NCBI GenBank assembly: GCA_903829855.1
Contig: CAIKRN010000020.1
Span: forward strand, 1 to 28,342
DNA: 28,342 bases
DNA from: an uncultured Opitutia bacterium
Lineage (GTDB): Bacteria; Verrucomicrobiota; Verrucomicrobiia; Opitutales; UBA953
Direction: 5' to 3'
Part shown: positions 7,735-15,199 of the stretch, piece by piece
Numbering within the stretch: the first letter of the stretch is position 1
Layout: each line of letters opens with the position of its first letter
Notes under the pieces: generated by a model
Told to the model about the DNA's origin: nothing
The model's database searches: none
Seen by the model: only the letters and a program-made list of their open reading frames with translations
Translations under genes and position numbers: made by a program

Positions 7735-8040
7735 TCAGAGGGTCGCCAACAAAGCGCGTAATTCCGCTTCGGGCTCTTCGTGCCCCTGCGCTACGGCGAG
7801 GGCCAGTGCATCAGTGAAAGCTTCCTGGGCCGCCAACTTCTCACCCACGGCGAGCAGGCTCTTCCCTAACAAAATTCGTGGCATCATCCAGTCGGCCTTG
7901 GAAGCGACGGCGAGGCGCAGGTGCTCGATTGCCCCGGCGGTATCGCCTTCGACCGATAAAGCCTGGCCAAGCGAAAAACGGAACAGCGGGTTCGCGGGAT
8001 CACCCGCCACGAGGCGTTGAAAGACTTCGGAGCGTGCCAT
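7735..8040 (-). CDS. Small tetratricopeptide-repeat protein
   Basis: A 101-residue protein, almost wholly made of two to three TPR units: NPLFRFSLGQALSVEGDTAG, then AIEHLRLAVASKADWMMPRI and LLGKSLLAVGEKLAAQEAF. The spacing of small residues (G, A, A) fits the TPR consensus. There is no signal peptide, so it is cytoplasmic. It starts 3 bases after the glgB stop and must be co-transcribed with it. TPRs mediate protein contact, so a role as a partner of the branching enzyme is possible but unproven. Its 3' end almost touches the convergent sulfatase gene. Confidence 0.85.
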   Translation of the reverse strand: MARSEVFQRLVAGDPANPLFRFSLGQALSVEGDTAGAIEHLRLAVASKADWMMPRILLGKSLLAVGEKLAAQEAFTDALALAVAQGHEEPEAELRALLATL

Positions 8041-8043
8041 GGC

Positions 8044-10257
8044 TCAACGCTTGGCTTTCACTGGCTTACCCGAAGCCGATTGACGGAAGATCAGCAAAGA
8101 TAGCCCGGGCAAGCGGACCTCAATGGAATAGGGCCTTCCCTGACAGGGAATGGCTTCAGCCTGGACACCGCCCAGATTACCCAGGCCCTTACCAGCGTAG
8201 TGTTTGGAATCAGTGTTCACGGCCTCCTCCCACTTGCCGAGTGAAGGCACACCCAGACGATAAGTGCGTTCCACGGGGGTGAAATTACCAGCAACCACCC
8301 AAGCGCAATCACGGCCTCGACGCTCAAAAGCCAAGACACTCTGGGCGCCATCATCCGCCACCAGCCAGTTGAAGCTTTCCGGACGAGTCTCGTTTTCCGC
8401 GAGGGCGGCGTCCCCGACATAGAGGGCATTCAGGTCGGCGACCAAGTGCTGGAGGCCAGCGTGGCGGGGGTATTCCAGCAAGTGCCAGTCCAGCGAGCTT
8501 TCGAATTTCCATTCGGCAAACTGGCCGAACTCGCAGCCCATGAATAAAGTTTTCTTACCAGGCCAAGCCCACTGCAAGGCCAGTAGGCAGCGAAGATTGG
8601 CGGCCTTGGAGTCGTCATCGCCCGCCCCCATCTTATTGATCAGCGAGCCTTTTCCATGGACGACCTCATCGTGGGAGAAGGCCTGCATGAACGCTTCCGA
8701 CCAATGGTAGAGCATCCCAAACGTTAATTTTCCGTGGGCATATTTCCGGAATAACGGGTCACTCCGGAAGTAATCAAGGGTGTCATGCATCCAACCCATG
8801 TTCCACTTGAAGTCGAAGCCCAGCCCACCATCCGCCACGGGCTTCGTTACCCCCGGGAAGGAAGTGGATTCCTCCGCAATCACGACCACGCCGGGCTGGT
8901 AGAGATGGATGAGCGAGTTGACGTGCCGCAGGAATTCAATCGCCTCGATATTCTCGCGGCCACCATGGCGATTCGGAATCCATTCGCCCGCCTTACGGGA
9001 ATAATCGAGGTAGAGCATCGAGGCCACCGCATCGACCCGCAGGCCATCAACGTGGAAGCGCTCGAGCCAGGATAGGGCCGAGGAGGTCAGGAAGCCGCGG
9101 ACCTCATGCCGTCCGTAATTAAAGATCAGCGTACCCCAATCCTGATGCTCGCCGAGCCGCGGGTCCGCGTGCTCGTAGAGATGCGTGCCGTCGAAACGGG
9201 CCAGCGCAAAAAAATCGCGTGGGAAGTGCGCCGGCACCCAGTCCACGATCACGCCGACGCCCGCTCGGTGGAGCGTGTCGACCATCGTCATGAAATCTAA
9301 AGGAGAGCCAAAGCGGTGAGTCGGGGCGAAGAAACCGGTCACCTGATAGCCCCATGAGCCATCAAAAGGGTGCTCCGATGGTGGCATCAGCTCGACATGC
9401 GTGAAGCCCATCTGGTTGCAATAGGCCGCCAACTGGACGCCCAGTTCACGATAATTCAGGACGCGGCCGCCCTCTTCCGGGACCCGTCGCCAAGAGGCCA
9501 AATGCACCTCGTAGACGGACATCGGGAGCGCCCTCGCCGCCGACTTCCGGCGGTGCTCCAGCCATTCCGCATCATGCCAGACGAAACCCGCAAGGTCGCA
9601 GACAATCGCGGCATGATGGGGCGAGGGCTCGAAATGCAGGCCGTAGGGATCCGTCTTCAGGAAAGGCGTAACGTCGTGGGCCCCGACGATTTCATATTTA
9701 TAACGCGCCCCGACTCCGAGGCCGGGCAGAAACAGCTCCCAGATGCCCGAGGCCCCGAGCATCCGCATCGGATGGGCGCGGCCGTTCCAGAGATTATGAT
9801 CACCGACGACCGAAACCCGCCGAGCCGAGGGCGCCCAAACGAGAAACGACACCCCGGCAACGCCGTCGATGGTACGGACATGCGATCCGAATTTATGGTG
9901 GGAGCCATGGTCATCGCCCTTGCCGATCAGAAAGAGGTCGGACTCTGAGACCGTCGGAAGGAAGCGATAGGGATCTTCGACCTCGCGGACAGCGCCATCC
10001 GCATAGGCCACCTTGAAGGAATAGCGAAAATCAGGTGCACCCAGCAGTTCTAGTTCAAAGACCCCGCTGGCATGTAGCTGGACCATCGGTAGACCCTGGC
10101 GAGCCTTGGCCTTCCAAAGCTCGCAGCTGACGGCCCCCGGAAAAAGCGCCCGGGCGACGCAGCCTTCCCCGGCCATCCCATGAAGGCCCAAGAAACGGTG
10201 CGGGGAGGTCTCAGTGGCGTCCACCAGGGAGGTCAGCTCTGCTGGACTGAGGCGCAT
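8044..10257 (-). CDS. glgB: 1,4-alpha-glucan branching enzyme
   Basis: Forms alpha-1,6 branches in glycogen (GH13 subfamily 9). I chose the ATG at 10257 (737 residues), because the following MRLSPAELTSLVDATETSPH matches the start of known GlgB proteins and GGAG lies about 9 bases upstream. The longer frame to 10602 runs into the divergent lptD gene and has no homologous content. An N-terminal CBM48-type region (FLVWAPSARRVSVVGDHNLW) is followed by the catalytic barrel. Catalytic residues are D409 in RVDAVASM, E462 in AEESTSFPG and D530 in FSHDEVVHGK. The spacings of 53 and 121 residues equal those of E. coli GlgB (D405, E458, D526). The TPR gene follows after 3 bases. Confidence 0.97.
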   Translation of the reverse strand: MRLSPAELTSLVDATETSPHRFLGLHGMAGEGCVARALFPGAVSCELWKAKARQGLPMVQLHASGVFELELLGAPDFRYSFKVAYADGAVREVEDPYRFLPTVSESDLFLIGKGDDHGSHHKFGSHVRTIDGVAGVSFLVWAPSARRVSVVGDHNLWNGRAHPMRMLGASGIWELFLPGLGVGARYKYEIVGAHDVTPFLKTDPYGLHFEPSPHHAAIVCDLAGFVWHDAEWLEHRRKSAARALPMSVYEVHLASWRRVPEEGGRVLNYRELGVQLAAYCNQMGFTHVELMPPSEHPFDGSWGYQVTGFFAPTHRFGSPLDFMTMVDTLHRAGVGVIVDWVPAHFPRDFFALARFDGTHLYEHADPRLGEHQDWGTLIFNYGRHEVRGFLTSSALSWLERFHVDGLRVDAVASMLYLDYSRKAGEWIPNRHGGRENIEAIEFLRHVNSLIHLYQPGVVVIAEESTSFPGVTKPVADGGLGFDFKWNMGWMHDTLDYFRSDPLFRKYAHGKLTFGMLYHWSEAFMQAFSHDEVVHGKGSLINKMGAGDDDSKAANLRCLLALQWAWPGKKTLFMGCEFGQFAEWKFESSLDWHLLEYPRHAGLQHLVADLNALYVGDAALAENETRPESFNWLVADDGAQSVLAFERRGRDCAWVVAGNFTPVERTYRLGVPSLGKWEEAVNTDSKHYAGKGLGNLGGVQAEAIPCQGRPYSIEVRLPGLSLLIFRQSASGKPVKAKR

Positions 10258-10348
10258 GGTTGAACACTCCACTCCCCGGGGAAAATCGGCAAGCGCTCTT
10301 TGCCCGAAAATACTTGAGAGAAACCCTAGAGCGACAACTCTGGGAAGG
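10258..10348. promoter_or_regulatory. Divergent intergenic region between glgB and the lptD-like gene
   Basis: Ninety-one bases separate the two start codons. It should hold both promoters. I do not see clear -35/-10 pairs or operators. The strand-specific ribosome signals are GGAG for glgB and GGGAAGG placed unusually close to the lptD-like ATG. Confidence 0.3.
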
Positions 10349-12517
10349 ATGCCCGGCCGCCGTTTCTGGATTCTCGCTGCAAGCCTTGGGCTAGCTCTAA
10401 CCTGCGTTGCCGCTGACCCTGCACCGCCCACCCCCAAGCCTGGGTTCGCCCCACCCAATATCGAGGCGGACAGTTTCGTCCCCGAAGAAGGCGGGAAAGT
10501 TGTCGTGGCAACCAATGCCCGGCTCAAGACAAAGGATAGCAGTATCACCGCCAAACGTATCCGCTTCGACACGCGCACGGGAATCATCAGCGCCGATGGC
10601 AATGTCGTCTACGCCACGCGCTCGCTCCGCATCATGGGCGAGAAAGTGGTCGTTAATCCACAAGCTGAAACCATCGATGCCTATGGCGTCCGCTTCGGTC
10701 GCAGCCCCATCTATTTTACGGCCGAAGAACTGCACATTATCAAAGGCGATAAATCGATGAAGGGCGTCCACATGTGGAACAGCGAACCCGATCCGCTGGG
10801 GATGGACCTCGTAGTCGGCGAAATGAAATACACAGAGAAAGAAAACTGGCTTAGCCTAAAAGGCGTGACGCCCCAACTGGCGGGCGTGCCGTTCTTCTAC
10901 CTACCGAGCTACGGGCAGGAGGGCTACCAAGACATCCCTTACGATGTCTACATCGATAGCGGCAGCACGGATCTCCAAGGCCGTTTTCTCCGCTCTAGTT
11001 TCCTCATGCGGACCACGCCGACGCTCTGGGTCGGGGGCCTTTTAGACTATTACAGCAAATCCGGCCTGCTCATCGGCCCCTCGGTCCGTTTCGATAGTTG
11101 GAAAAAAACCGACGAGGACTTTCAATGGAAAGGTCGCTTCCAAGCGGGTTATATCAATGACCGCGGCGACTTGGCGGTCGACGGCTACGGGCGCACCCCG
11201 GACCGGAATCGCGCTTTCGCCCTCGGTGAAATCAATGGCCGCAGCACCAATGGACTGGAAATCGCGGGGGCGGTTTTTGCGGAAACTGATCCGAATTTCA
11301 TCCGCGATTTTCGGCCCAACCTGATTAACCAATCCGGAATCCCCCAGGCTAATATCGAGGCCTCGCTGCCATTCGCAGGCGGCTATCTCTCGGCTAACAT
11401 CACCGCCAAGGCCGATAATTTTTCCGACACAGTCCAAAAGCTCCCCGAATTGCGCTTCGACCTTCCGCAGAACGCCCTCGGCCAGGATGGCTGGCAACAG
11501 CGCAGCTTTGTTAGCCTTGGCTACTTCTCGGAACGCCCCTCAGCTTCACTTCCCCTTGCCGCCTTCCAAGCTGCCACCTTGGCGAGCGACGCTTGGTCCA
11601 CCGCGCGGCTCGACGCCTACTACGGCATCAGCCGGCCCATCGTCCTTGCTGACTGGTTAACCTTTAAACCCGTGGCCGGCGTCCGCACCACGGGATGGTC
11701 CTCTGGCATCAATAATAATGGTGCCACCACCAAGGTCATTGGTCAGGCAGGCTTTGACCTCGAAGGCCTGGCCACTGGCTCCTGGGCTCTCATGGCAGAC
11801 AAGTGGAGCATCGATGGCATGCGCCACACCATTCGCCCTCTGTTCCAGTATCGGGTCATGCCTGGCGCCGATGGCATGATTAGCTCGGTGCCCATGACCG
11901 AACGCGCAATCTCCAGCTCTGTCCTTCAGGAAGTGGACCTCGCCGACCGCCTTGACGCTGCCTCCGTCACCGACACCCAAGTCGCCCGTTTCGGGATTCG
12001 TAATACCCTCGAAACCCGCGATGCCAAGTACGGCACCCGCGAGCTGCTGCGAGCAGACCTCTTTACCGATTGGCACAAAGGACCGACCGATGCCACCACT
12101 GGGCGCACCGATATGAATATCGCCATCCAGTTGACGCCGGCCCCCTGGGTGACGCTAGGCTCAAGCCTCCGACTGCCCAATGCGGGCGGAGCTCCCCTGG
12201 AGTCCATCCAGACGCTGGGGTTCAATTCGGGCGACTTCTGGAAGACTTCCATTAATTGGGTTGAACTCCGGGATGTCACCGTGGCCCGCCAGTTAATCTG
12301 GAATGGCACCGTCCGTCTGAACTCCATATTTTCACTCGTGGCTCAGCTTAATTACGATGCCCTCGCCAAGCAGGCATCCTACGAGTCCATCGGGCTGGTC
12401 CAGCGCATCGGCAACTCCTGGGAACTGGAATACGGCGTCGACCAGCGGCTCGACCCTCTCAACGGCGGGCACAATTCATTGGGCTTCCACCTGCGAGCTA
12501 CTTTGTTCAAGTTCTGA
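10349..12517 (+). CDS. lptD: LptD-like LPS-assembly outer-membrane protein
   Basis: A 722-residue protein from the ATG at 10349, chosen because a signal peptide begins there (MPGRRFWILAASLGLALTCV). An in-frame extension back to 10214 overlaps glgB. Residues about 30-180 form an OstA/LptA-like beta domain (FDTRTGIISADGNVVYATRS, then IMGEKVVVNPQAETIDAYGV). The rest is a long beta-barrel starting around VPFFYLPSYGQEGYQDIPYD, ending in phenylalanine (RATLFKF). This is the architecture of LptD, which inserts lipopolysaccharide into the outer leaflet with LptE. The mature protein has no cysteine, so the disulfide control known in E. coli LptD is absent. A more distant organic-solvent-tolerance family member is the alternative. 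scpA begins 3 bases after its stop. Confidence 0.82.
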   Translation: MPGRRFWILAASLGLALTCVAADPAPPTPKPGFAPPNIEADSFVPEEGGKVVVATNARLKTKDSSITAKRIRFDTRTGIISADGNVVYATRSLRIMGEKVVVNPQAETIDAYGVRFGRSPIYFTAEELHIIKGDKSMKGVHMWNSEPDPLGMDLVVGEMKYTEKENWLSLKGVTPQLAGVPFFYLPSYGQEGYQDIPYDVYIDSGSTDLQGRFLRSSFLMRTTPTLWVGGLLDYYSKSGLLIGPSVRFDSWKKTDEDFQWKGRFQAGYINDRGDLAVDGYGRTPDRNRAFALGEINGRSTNGLEIAGAVFAETDPNFIRDFRPNLINQSGIPQANIEASLPFAGGYLSANITAKADNFSDTVQKLPELRFDLPQNALGQDGWQQRSFVSLGYFSERPSASLPLAAFQAATLASDAWSTARLDAYYGISRPIVLADWLTFKPVAGVRTTGWSSGINNNGATTKVIGQAGFDLEGLATGSWALMADKWSIDGMRHTIRPLFQYRVMPGADGMISSVPMTERAISSSVLQEVDLADRLDAASVTDTQVARFGIRNTLETRDAKYGTRELLRADLFTDWHKGPTDATTGRTDMNIAIQLTPAPWVTLGSSLRLPNAGGAPLESIQTLGFNSGDFWKTSINWVELRDVTVARQLIWNGTVRLNSIFSLVAQLNYDALAKQASYESIGLVQRIGNSWELEYGVDQRLDPLNGGHNSLGFHLRATLFKF

Positions 12518-12520
12518 GCC

Positions 12521-13381
12521 GTGACGGACTCACCCCAAGATACGCCCAGCGTCCCCCAGGATGGCATCCTGCCACCTTCGGACCTCCCCATTCACCTCGA
12601 CGTCTTCGAGGGACCACTCGACCTACTCCTATTCCTCATCCGGAAGAACGAAATCGATATTTACGATATTCCGATTGAGAAGGTCACGCTGCAGTACCTC
12701 GAAATCCTTCGCACCCAGGAAAAAGATAACCTGGAACTCGCGGGCGATTTTTTCGTGATGGCGGCGACGCTCATGTACATCAAAAGTCGCATGCTGCTGC
12801 CGGTGGAAAGCCGCCCAGAAGAAGAAGTGGCCGCCGCGGAAGAAGGCCAGGATCCGCGCTGGGCCTTGGTGCAACAACTCATCCAATATAAACGCGTCAA
12901 GGAAACCGCCGCCATCATCCGCGGGCTCGTTGATGATCGGCAAGGGCTCCTCAGCCGCTACGTCCTGCAACCCCAAGGCGAGGATGCCGTCATCCGCCCG
13001 GTTGCTCCGGCCGATCGCATCGAGTTGTGGAACGTCTTTAACCTCGTCCTCCGCCGACTGGCCGAGCGCATTCAGCCTGGAAACATCACTTCGGAGACTG
13101 TCACCGTCTCCGATCGCATGGAGTCCATCCTCGCCCGACTGGAAACAGAGACTACGTTCGCGTTTACCAGCTTGCTCCCCGAGCACCCGACCATCGGCTA
13201 CCTTGTCGCCACTTTTCTCGCCTGCCTCGAACTTGCTCGTCTGGGTAAGCTCAAATTAGAGCAGGACGCTGCCTTTGCGGAGATTAACTGCTCGAAGGCG
13301 GAATCGGTAGCGGTGCCCCATGCGGGTGAAGCCAACGAGGGTCGCTCCGAGTTCGATGCGCCAGCAGAAGAAGCCAACTAA
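12521..13381 (+). CDS. scpA: Segregation and condensation protein A
   Basis: A 286-residue kleisin that bridges SMC heads in the bacterial condensin SMC-ScpAB. The N-terminal motif is clear: LDVFEGPLDLLLFLIRKNEI (about residues 26-45), DIPIEKVTLQYLEIL, then the helix DFFVMAATLMYIKSRMLLP (about 77-95) that contacts the SMC neck. The C-terminal winged-helix part follows, with FTSLLPEHPTIGYLVATFLA and LELARLGKLKLEQDAAFAEI. Translation starts at GTG (12521), 3 bases after the lptD-like stop, implying coupling. The last 25 or so residues are acidic and not part of the fold. The usual scpB neighbour is not directly downstream. Confidence 0.95.
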   Translation: MTDSPQDTPSVPQDGILPPSDLPIHLDVFEGPLDLLLFLIRKNEIDIYDIPIEKVTLQYLEILRTQEKDNLELAGDFFVMAATLMYIKSRMLLPVESRPEEEVAAAEEGQDPRWALVQQLIQYKRVKETAAIIRGLVDDRQGLLSRYVLQPQGEDAVIRPVAPADRIELWNVFNLVLRRLAERIQPGNITSETVTVSDRMESILARLETETTFAFTSLLPEHPTIGYLVATFLACLELARLGKLKLEQDAAFAEINCSKAESVAVPHAGEANEGRSEFDAPAEEAN

Positions 13382-13399
13382 GCCGCAGGCTTGAAAAAC

Positions 13400-13413
13400 A
13401 GGCCATTTGGCCT
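13400..13413 (+). repeat. Short palindrome between scpA and the 80-residue gene
   Basis: AGGCCA-TT-TGGCCT is a perfect inverted repeat just after scpA, 12 bases before the next ATG. No U-tract follows, so it is a poor terminator. It may be a binding site or chance. Confidence 0.25.
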
Positions 13414-13424
13414 AGCGTTAAATC

Positions 13425-13667
13425 ATGGCTCAGGCCAAGCGAACACGTAACCACCTCCTAGGCGTCGGCCTTGATGCTCAAGATGAGCATAAACGCATAA
13501 CGCGTGGAGACGGCTTCAACCTCGTCGGAGGCTCCGAAGCGACGCACGAGCGCATGACGGAAATCGTCATTAAGACCAACGAAGACCTTAGTCGCAAGGG
13601 GCGTACCTTGCGCGACGCCCACCCAGAGGAGGTCGCCGAACTCCTCCGAAAGCACGACGGGAAGTGA
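13425..13667 (+). CDS. Small hypothetical protein (80 residues), possible nucleic-acid-associated
   Basis: I do not recognise this family. The product is hydrophilic and rich in K, R, D, E and H, with no signal peptide or membrane segment. It starts MAQAKRTRNHLLGVGLDAQD and ends with a helical stretch, HPEEVAELLRKHDGK. Its codon use and frame look like those of its neighbours, and it sits 43 bases after scpA on the same strand. That supports a real gene, though homology has not been checked. No Shine-Dalgarno motif precedes it. Function is unknown; a cytoplasmic role is likely from composition. Confidence 0.65.
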   Translation: MAQAKRTRNHLLGVGLDAQDEHKRITRGDGFNLVGGSEATHERMTEIVIKTNEDLSRKGRTLRDAHPEEVAELLRKHDGK

Positions 13668-13691
13668 CGACCAAAAAGGGGCACAGACTGA

Positions 13692-13723
13692 TTGACTCAC
13701 CTGTTTCGCAAGATTTGTATACT
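13692..13723 (+). promoter_or_regulatory. Candidate promoter very close to the polyproline gene start (possibly leaderless)
   Basis: TTGACT (13692-13697) and TATACT (13718-13723) are each 5-of-6 consensus matches, but the 20-base spacing is long. The -10 ends 8 bases before the ATG at 13732. Transcription would then begin at or next to the start codon, leaving no room for a ribosome site. Confidence 0.35.
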
Positions 13724-13731
13724 TCTCCCCC

Positions 13732-14064
13732 ATGAGCAACGAGCTGCCTCCGCCTCCCCCGCCTCCCCCGCCTCCCCCTTCCGAAGGCGAGAATGCCGCC
13801 CCCCAAGCCCCTAAGCTGAAACTCGCGAAGCCCGCGGGCTTCGTGCCTCCGCCGCCACCTGCACCCTCTGCATCGATTCCAGCGCCTCCGCCCGTGGCGG
13901 CCACCATCCCGCCGGCCCCCGCCCCGGTGGGAGCAGCCCCTCGTCAAGTCGTAGCCATCAATAAGAACGTCGGAACAGGTGCAGTCGCATTTGACCTTAT
14001 CGCCCTTGCGGCTTCCGTTGTCGGTGCGCTCCTGCTCTTCCTCGAGTTCAAATCCAAAGGTTAA
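13732..14064 (+). CDS. Polyproline protein with C-terminal membrane anchor
   Basis: A 110-residue protein with three parts. Residues 6-16 are eleven consecutive prolines. A Pro/Ala-rich linker with further PPPPP runs extends to about residue 75. A single hydrophobic helix lies near residues 82-104 (AVAFDLIALAASVVGALLLF), followed by a short basic tail (KSKG). There is no N-terminal signal peptide, so a tail-anchored inner-membrane topology with a cytoplasmic proline-rich arm is likely. Eleven prolines near the start should make translation depend on elongation factor P. The proline codons come from a 9-base repeat (CCTCCCCCG) at 13753-13778. It is 11 bases upstream of trxA. Family and function are not recognised. 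Confidence 0.75.
   Translation: MSNELPPPPPPPPPPPSEGENAAPQAPKLKLAKPAGFVPPPPPAPSASIPAPPPVAATIPPAPAPVGAAPRQVVAINKNVGTGAVAFDLIALAASVVGALLLFLEFKSKG
13747..13779 (+). repeat. Short tandem repeat encoding eleven prolines
   Basis: The stretch is built from CCTCCG followed by about three copies of CCTCCCCCG, all in frame as proline codons. Slippage by one unit would change the proline count by three and keep the frame. Confidence 0.7.
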
Positions 14065-14075
14065 AAGTCTCTTTC

Positions 14076-14417
14076 ATGGCATCCGATCTCATCACCAATC
14101 TCGATAACGCTAGTTTTGACGCGACGATTAGTTCGTCGACCGTCCCCGTCTTAGTGGACTTCTGGGCCACTTGGTGCGGTCCTTGCAAGCAGATCGGCCC
14201 TGTGCTCGACCAGCTTGCCGCGGAAATGAACGGGCAGGTCAAAATCGCCAAGGTCGACGTGGACACCAATCAAGCCCTGGCGCAAAAGCTCGGCGTGAAT
14301 TCAATCCCTGCTCTCTTTCTATTCAAAAACGGCGTGGTGGTTGATAAGATGGTCGGTGCGCGCCCCAAGGGCGACATCGCCGCTTTCATCCGTAAGCATT
14401 CGGACGCAACGGCCTAA
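14076..14417 (+). CDS. trxA: Thioredoxin
   Basis: A 113-residue cytoplasmic dithiol-disulfide reductase. The active site is WCGPC with C34 and C37 in VLVDFWATWCGPCKQIGPVL. KVDVDTNQALAQKLGVNSIP carries the conserved cis-proline (IPAL), and LFLFKNGVVVDKMVGARPKG forms the last strands. Length and motif order are those of ordinary TrxA. There is no signal peptide or extra domain. It is last in the plus-strand cluster and is followed at once by a strong terminator. It starts 11 bases after the polyproline gene. Confidence 0.96.
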   Translation: MASDLITNLDNASFDATISSSTVPVLVDFWATWCGPCKQIGPVLDQLAAEMNGQVKIAKVDVDTNQALAQKLGVNSIPALFLFKNGVVVDKMVGARPKGDIAAFIRKHSDATA

Positions 14418-14428
14418 GCCCTTCCTTC

Positions 14429-14480
14429 ATTAGACCACAAAAAGGCCCAGGATTACTCCTGGGCCTTTTTGTGGTCTAAT
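14429..14480. terminator. Perfect 23-bp bidirectional terminator between trxA and the respiratory operon
   Basis: Arms 14429-14451 and 14458-14480 are exact reverse complements over 23 bases with a 6-base loop (ATTACT). The GC core GGCCCAGG/CCTGGGCC is flanked by A5 on one side and T5 on the other, so a U-tract follows the core hairpin in both directions. Convergent genes end on both sides (trxA stop 14417; cytochrome c stop 14497), so one element ends both transcripts. Confidence 0.95.
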
Positions 14481-14496
14481 GCCGACTTCGGTTACC

Positions 14497-15195
14497 TTAC
14501 TTGGTGCCCAATGGGTGCTCCTTGAGGAGTTCCGGAGGAGAATAAGGGGCCTTATGGCCGGCGATGGCTTTGCGCACTTCCGCAACCTTGGTGTCCATAA
14601 CCGGCTCAGCGTTATTACCCCAAGCCTGACGGACGTAGGTCGCGATGTGGGCGATTTGGCCATCCTTCAACCCCGCACCGATAGCGAGCATACCTGCAGG
14701 ATTGTTATACTTAGCGCCCTTCACTTCGATCTCACCTACCATGCCAGCGAGAATGACCTTAAGCATGCGGTCTTCATTACCCGCCACCCAGGGGGAACCA
14801 GCAAGAGGCGGAAACATTCCAGCCACCCCAAGACCAGTGGGCTGGTGACAGGCAGCACAATTCGCGTTGAAGAGCACCTGTCCCTTTTCGGCGGAAGGTT
14901 CGAAGACAAAGACCTCCCCGCCCGCAGGCAACTTAGGGGCGTCGAGGTCAAAGGCGCTGGGAGCGAAGTTACCAGAGTTTCTGGTCAAATAGAGACCGGC
15001 CCAAAAGCCGAAACCGCAGAACAAGAAGACAACGAAAATCGGGGTCAGGGAGAAGCCCGCGGCAGGCTCTTCCTTCTCACGGGCTAGCTGCGAGTGAACT
15101 TCAACCAAACGGCCGTCGGAAAGGCCGTCGGAGCCAGCACCGGACGGAGCCCGGCGAGGGCGATTATTATCAGGATGACGATTAGAGTCGTTCAT
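14497..15195 (-). CDS. Membrane-anchored monoheme cytochrome c (last gene of respiratory operon)
   Basis: A 232-residue protein. It has a charged cytoplasmic N-terminus of about 48 residues, one helix at about residues 51-70 (TPIFVVFLFCGFGFWAGLYL) and a periplasmic class I cytochrome c domain. The heme site is CAACH (C113-H117), and a likely methionine ligand lies in NNPAGMLAIG. The domain resembles the cytochrome at 17152-17907: both have ACHQPTG after the heme site and share a TYVRQ-(A/S)-(W/F)-GN helix. The two are probably paralogues. It starts 4 bases after the ccoO-like stop. In cbb3 oxidases this slot would be CcoP, which has two hemes; this protein has one. Role: electron transfer at the outer face of the inner membrane. 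Confidence 0.9.
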   Translation of the reverse strand: MNDSNRHPDNNRPRRAPSGAGSDGLSDGRLVEVHSQLAREKEEPAAGFSLTPIFVVFLFCGFGFWAGLYLTRNSGNFAPSAFDLDAPKLPAGGEVFVFEPSAEKGQVLFNANCAACHQPTGLGVAGMFPPLAGSPWVAGNEDRMLKVILAGMVGEIEVKGAKYNNPAGMLAIGAGLKDGQIAHIATYVRQAWGNNAEPVMDTKVAEVRKAIAGHKAPYSPPELLKEHPLGTK

Positions 15196-15199
15196 GGGT

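Noticed and set aside
10214..10348. N-terminal extension of the lptD-like gene to 10214
   Set aside because: Overlaps glgB and would bury the signal peptide that begins at 10349.
10258..10602. N-terminal extension of glgB to 10602
   Set aside because: Overlaps the divergent lptD-like gene and its signal peptide; GlgB homology starts at the ATG at 10257.
13400..13413. AGGCCA-TT-TGGCCT as the scpA terminator
   Set aside because: Short stem, tiny loop and no T-run after it; kept only as a weak palindrome.
13747..13779. CCTCCCCCG repeats as a CRISPR or other array
   Set aside because: Nine-base in-frame units without spacers; simply a polyproline-coding tandem repeat.
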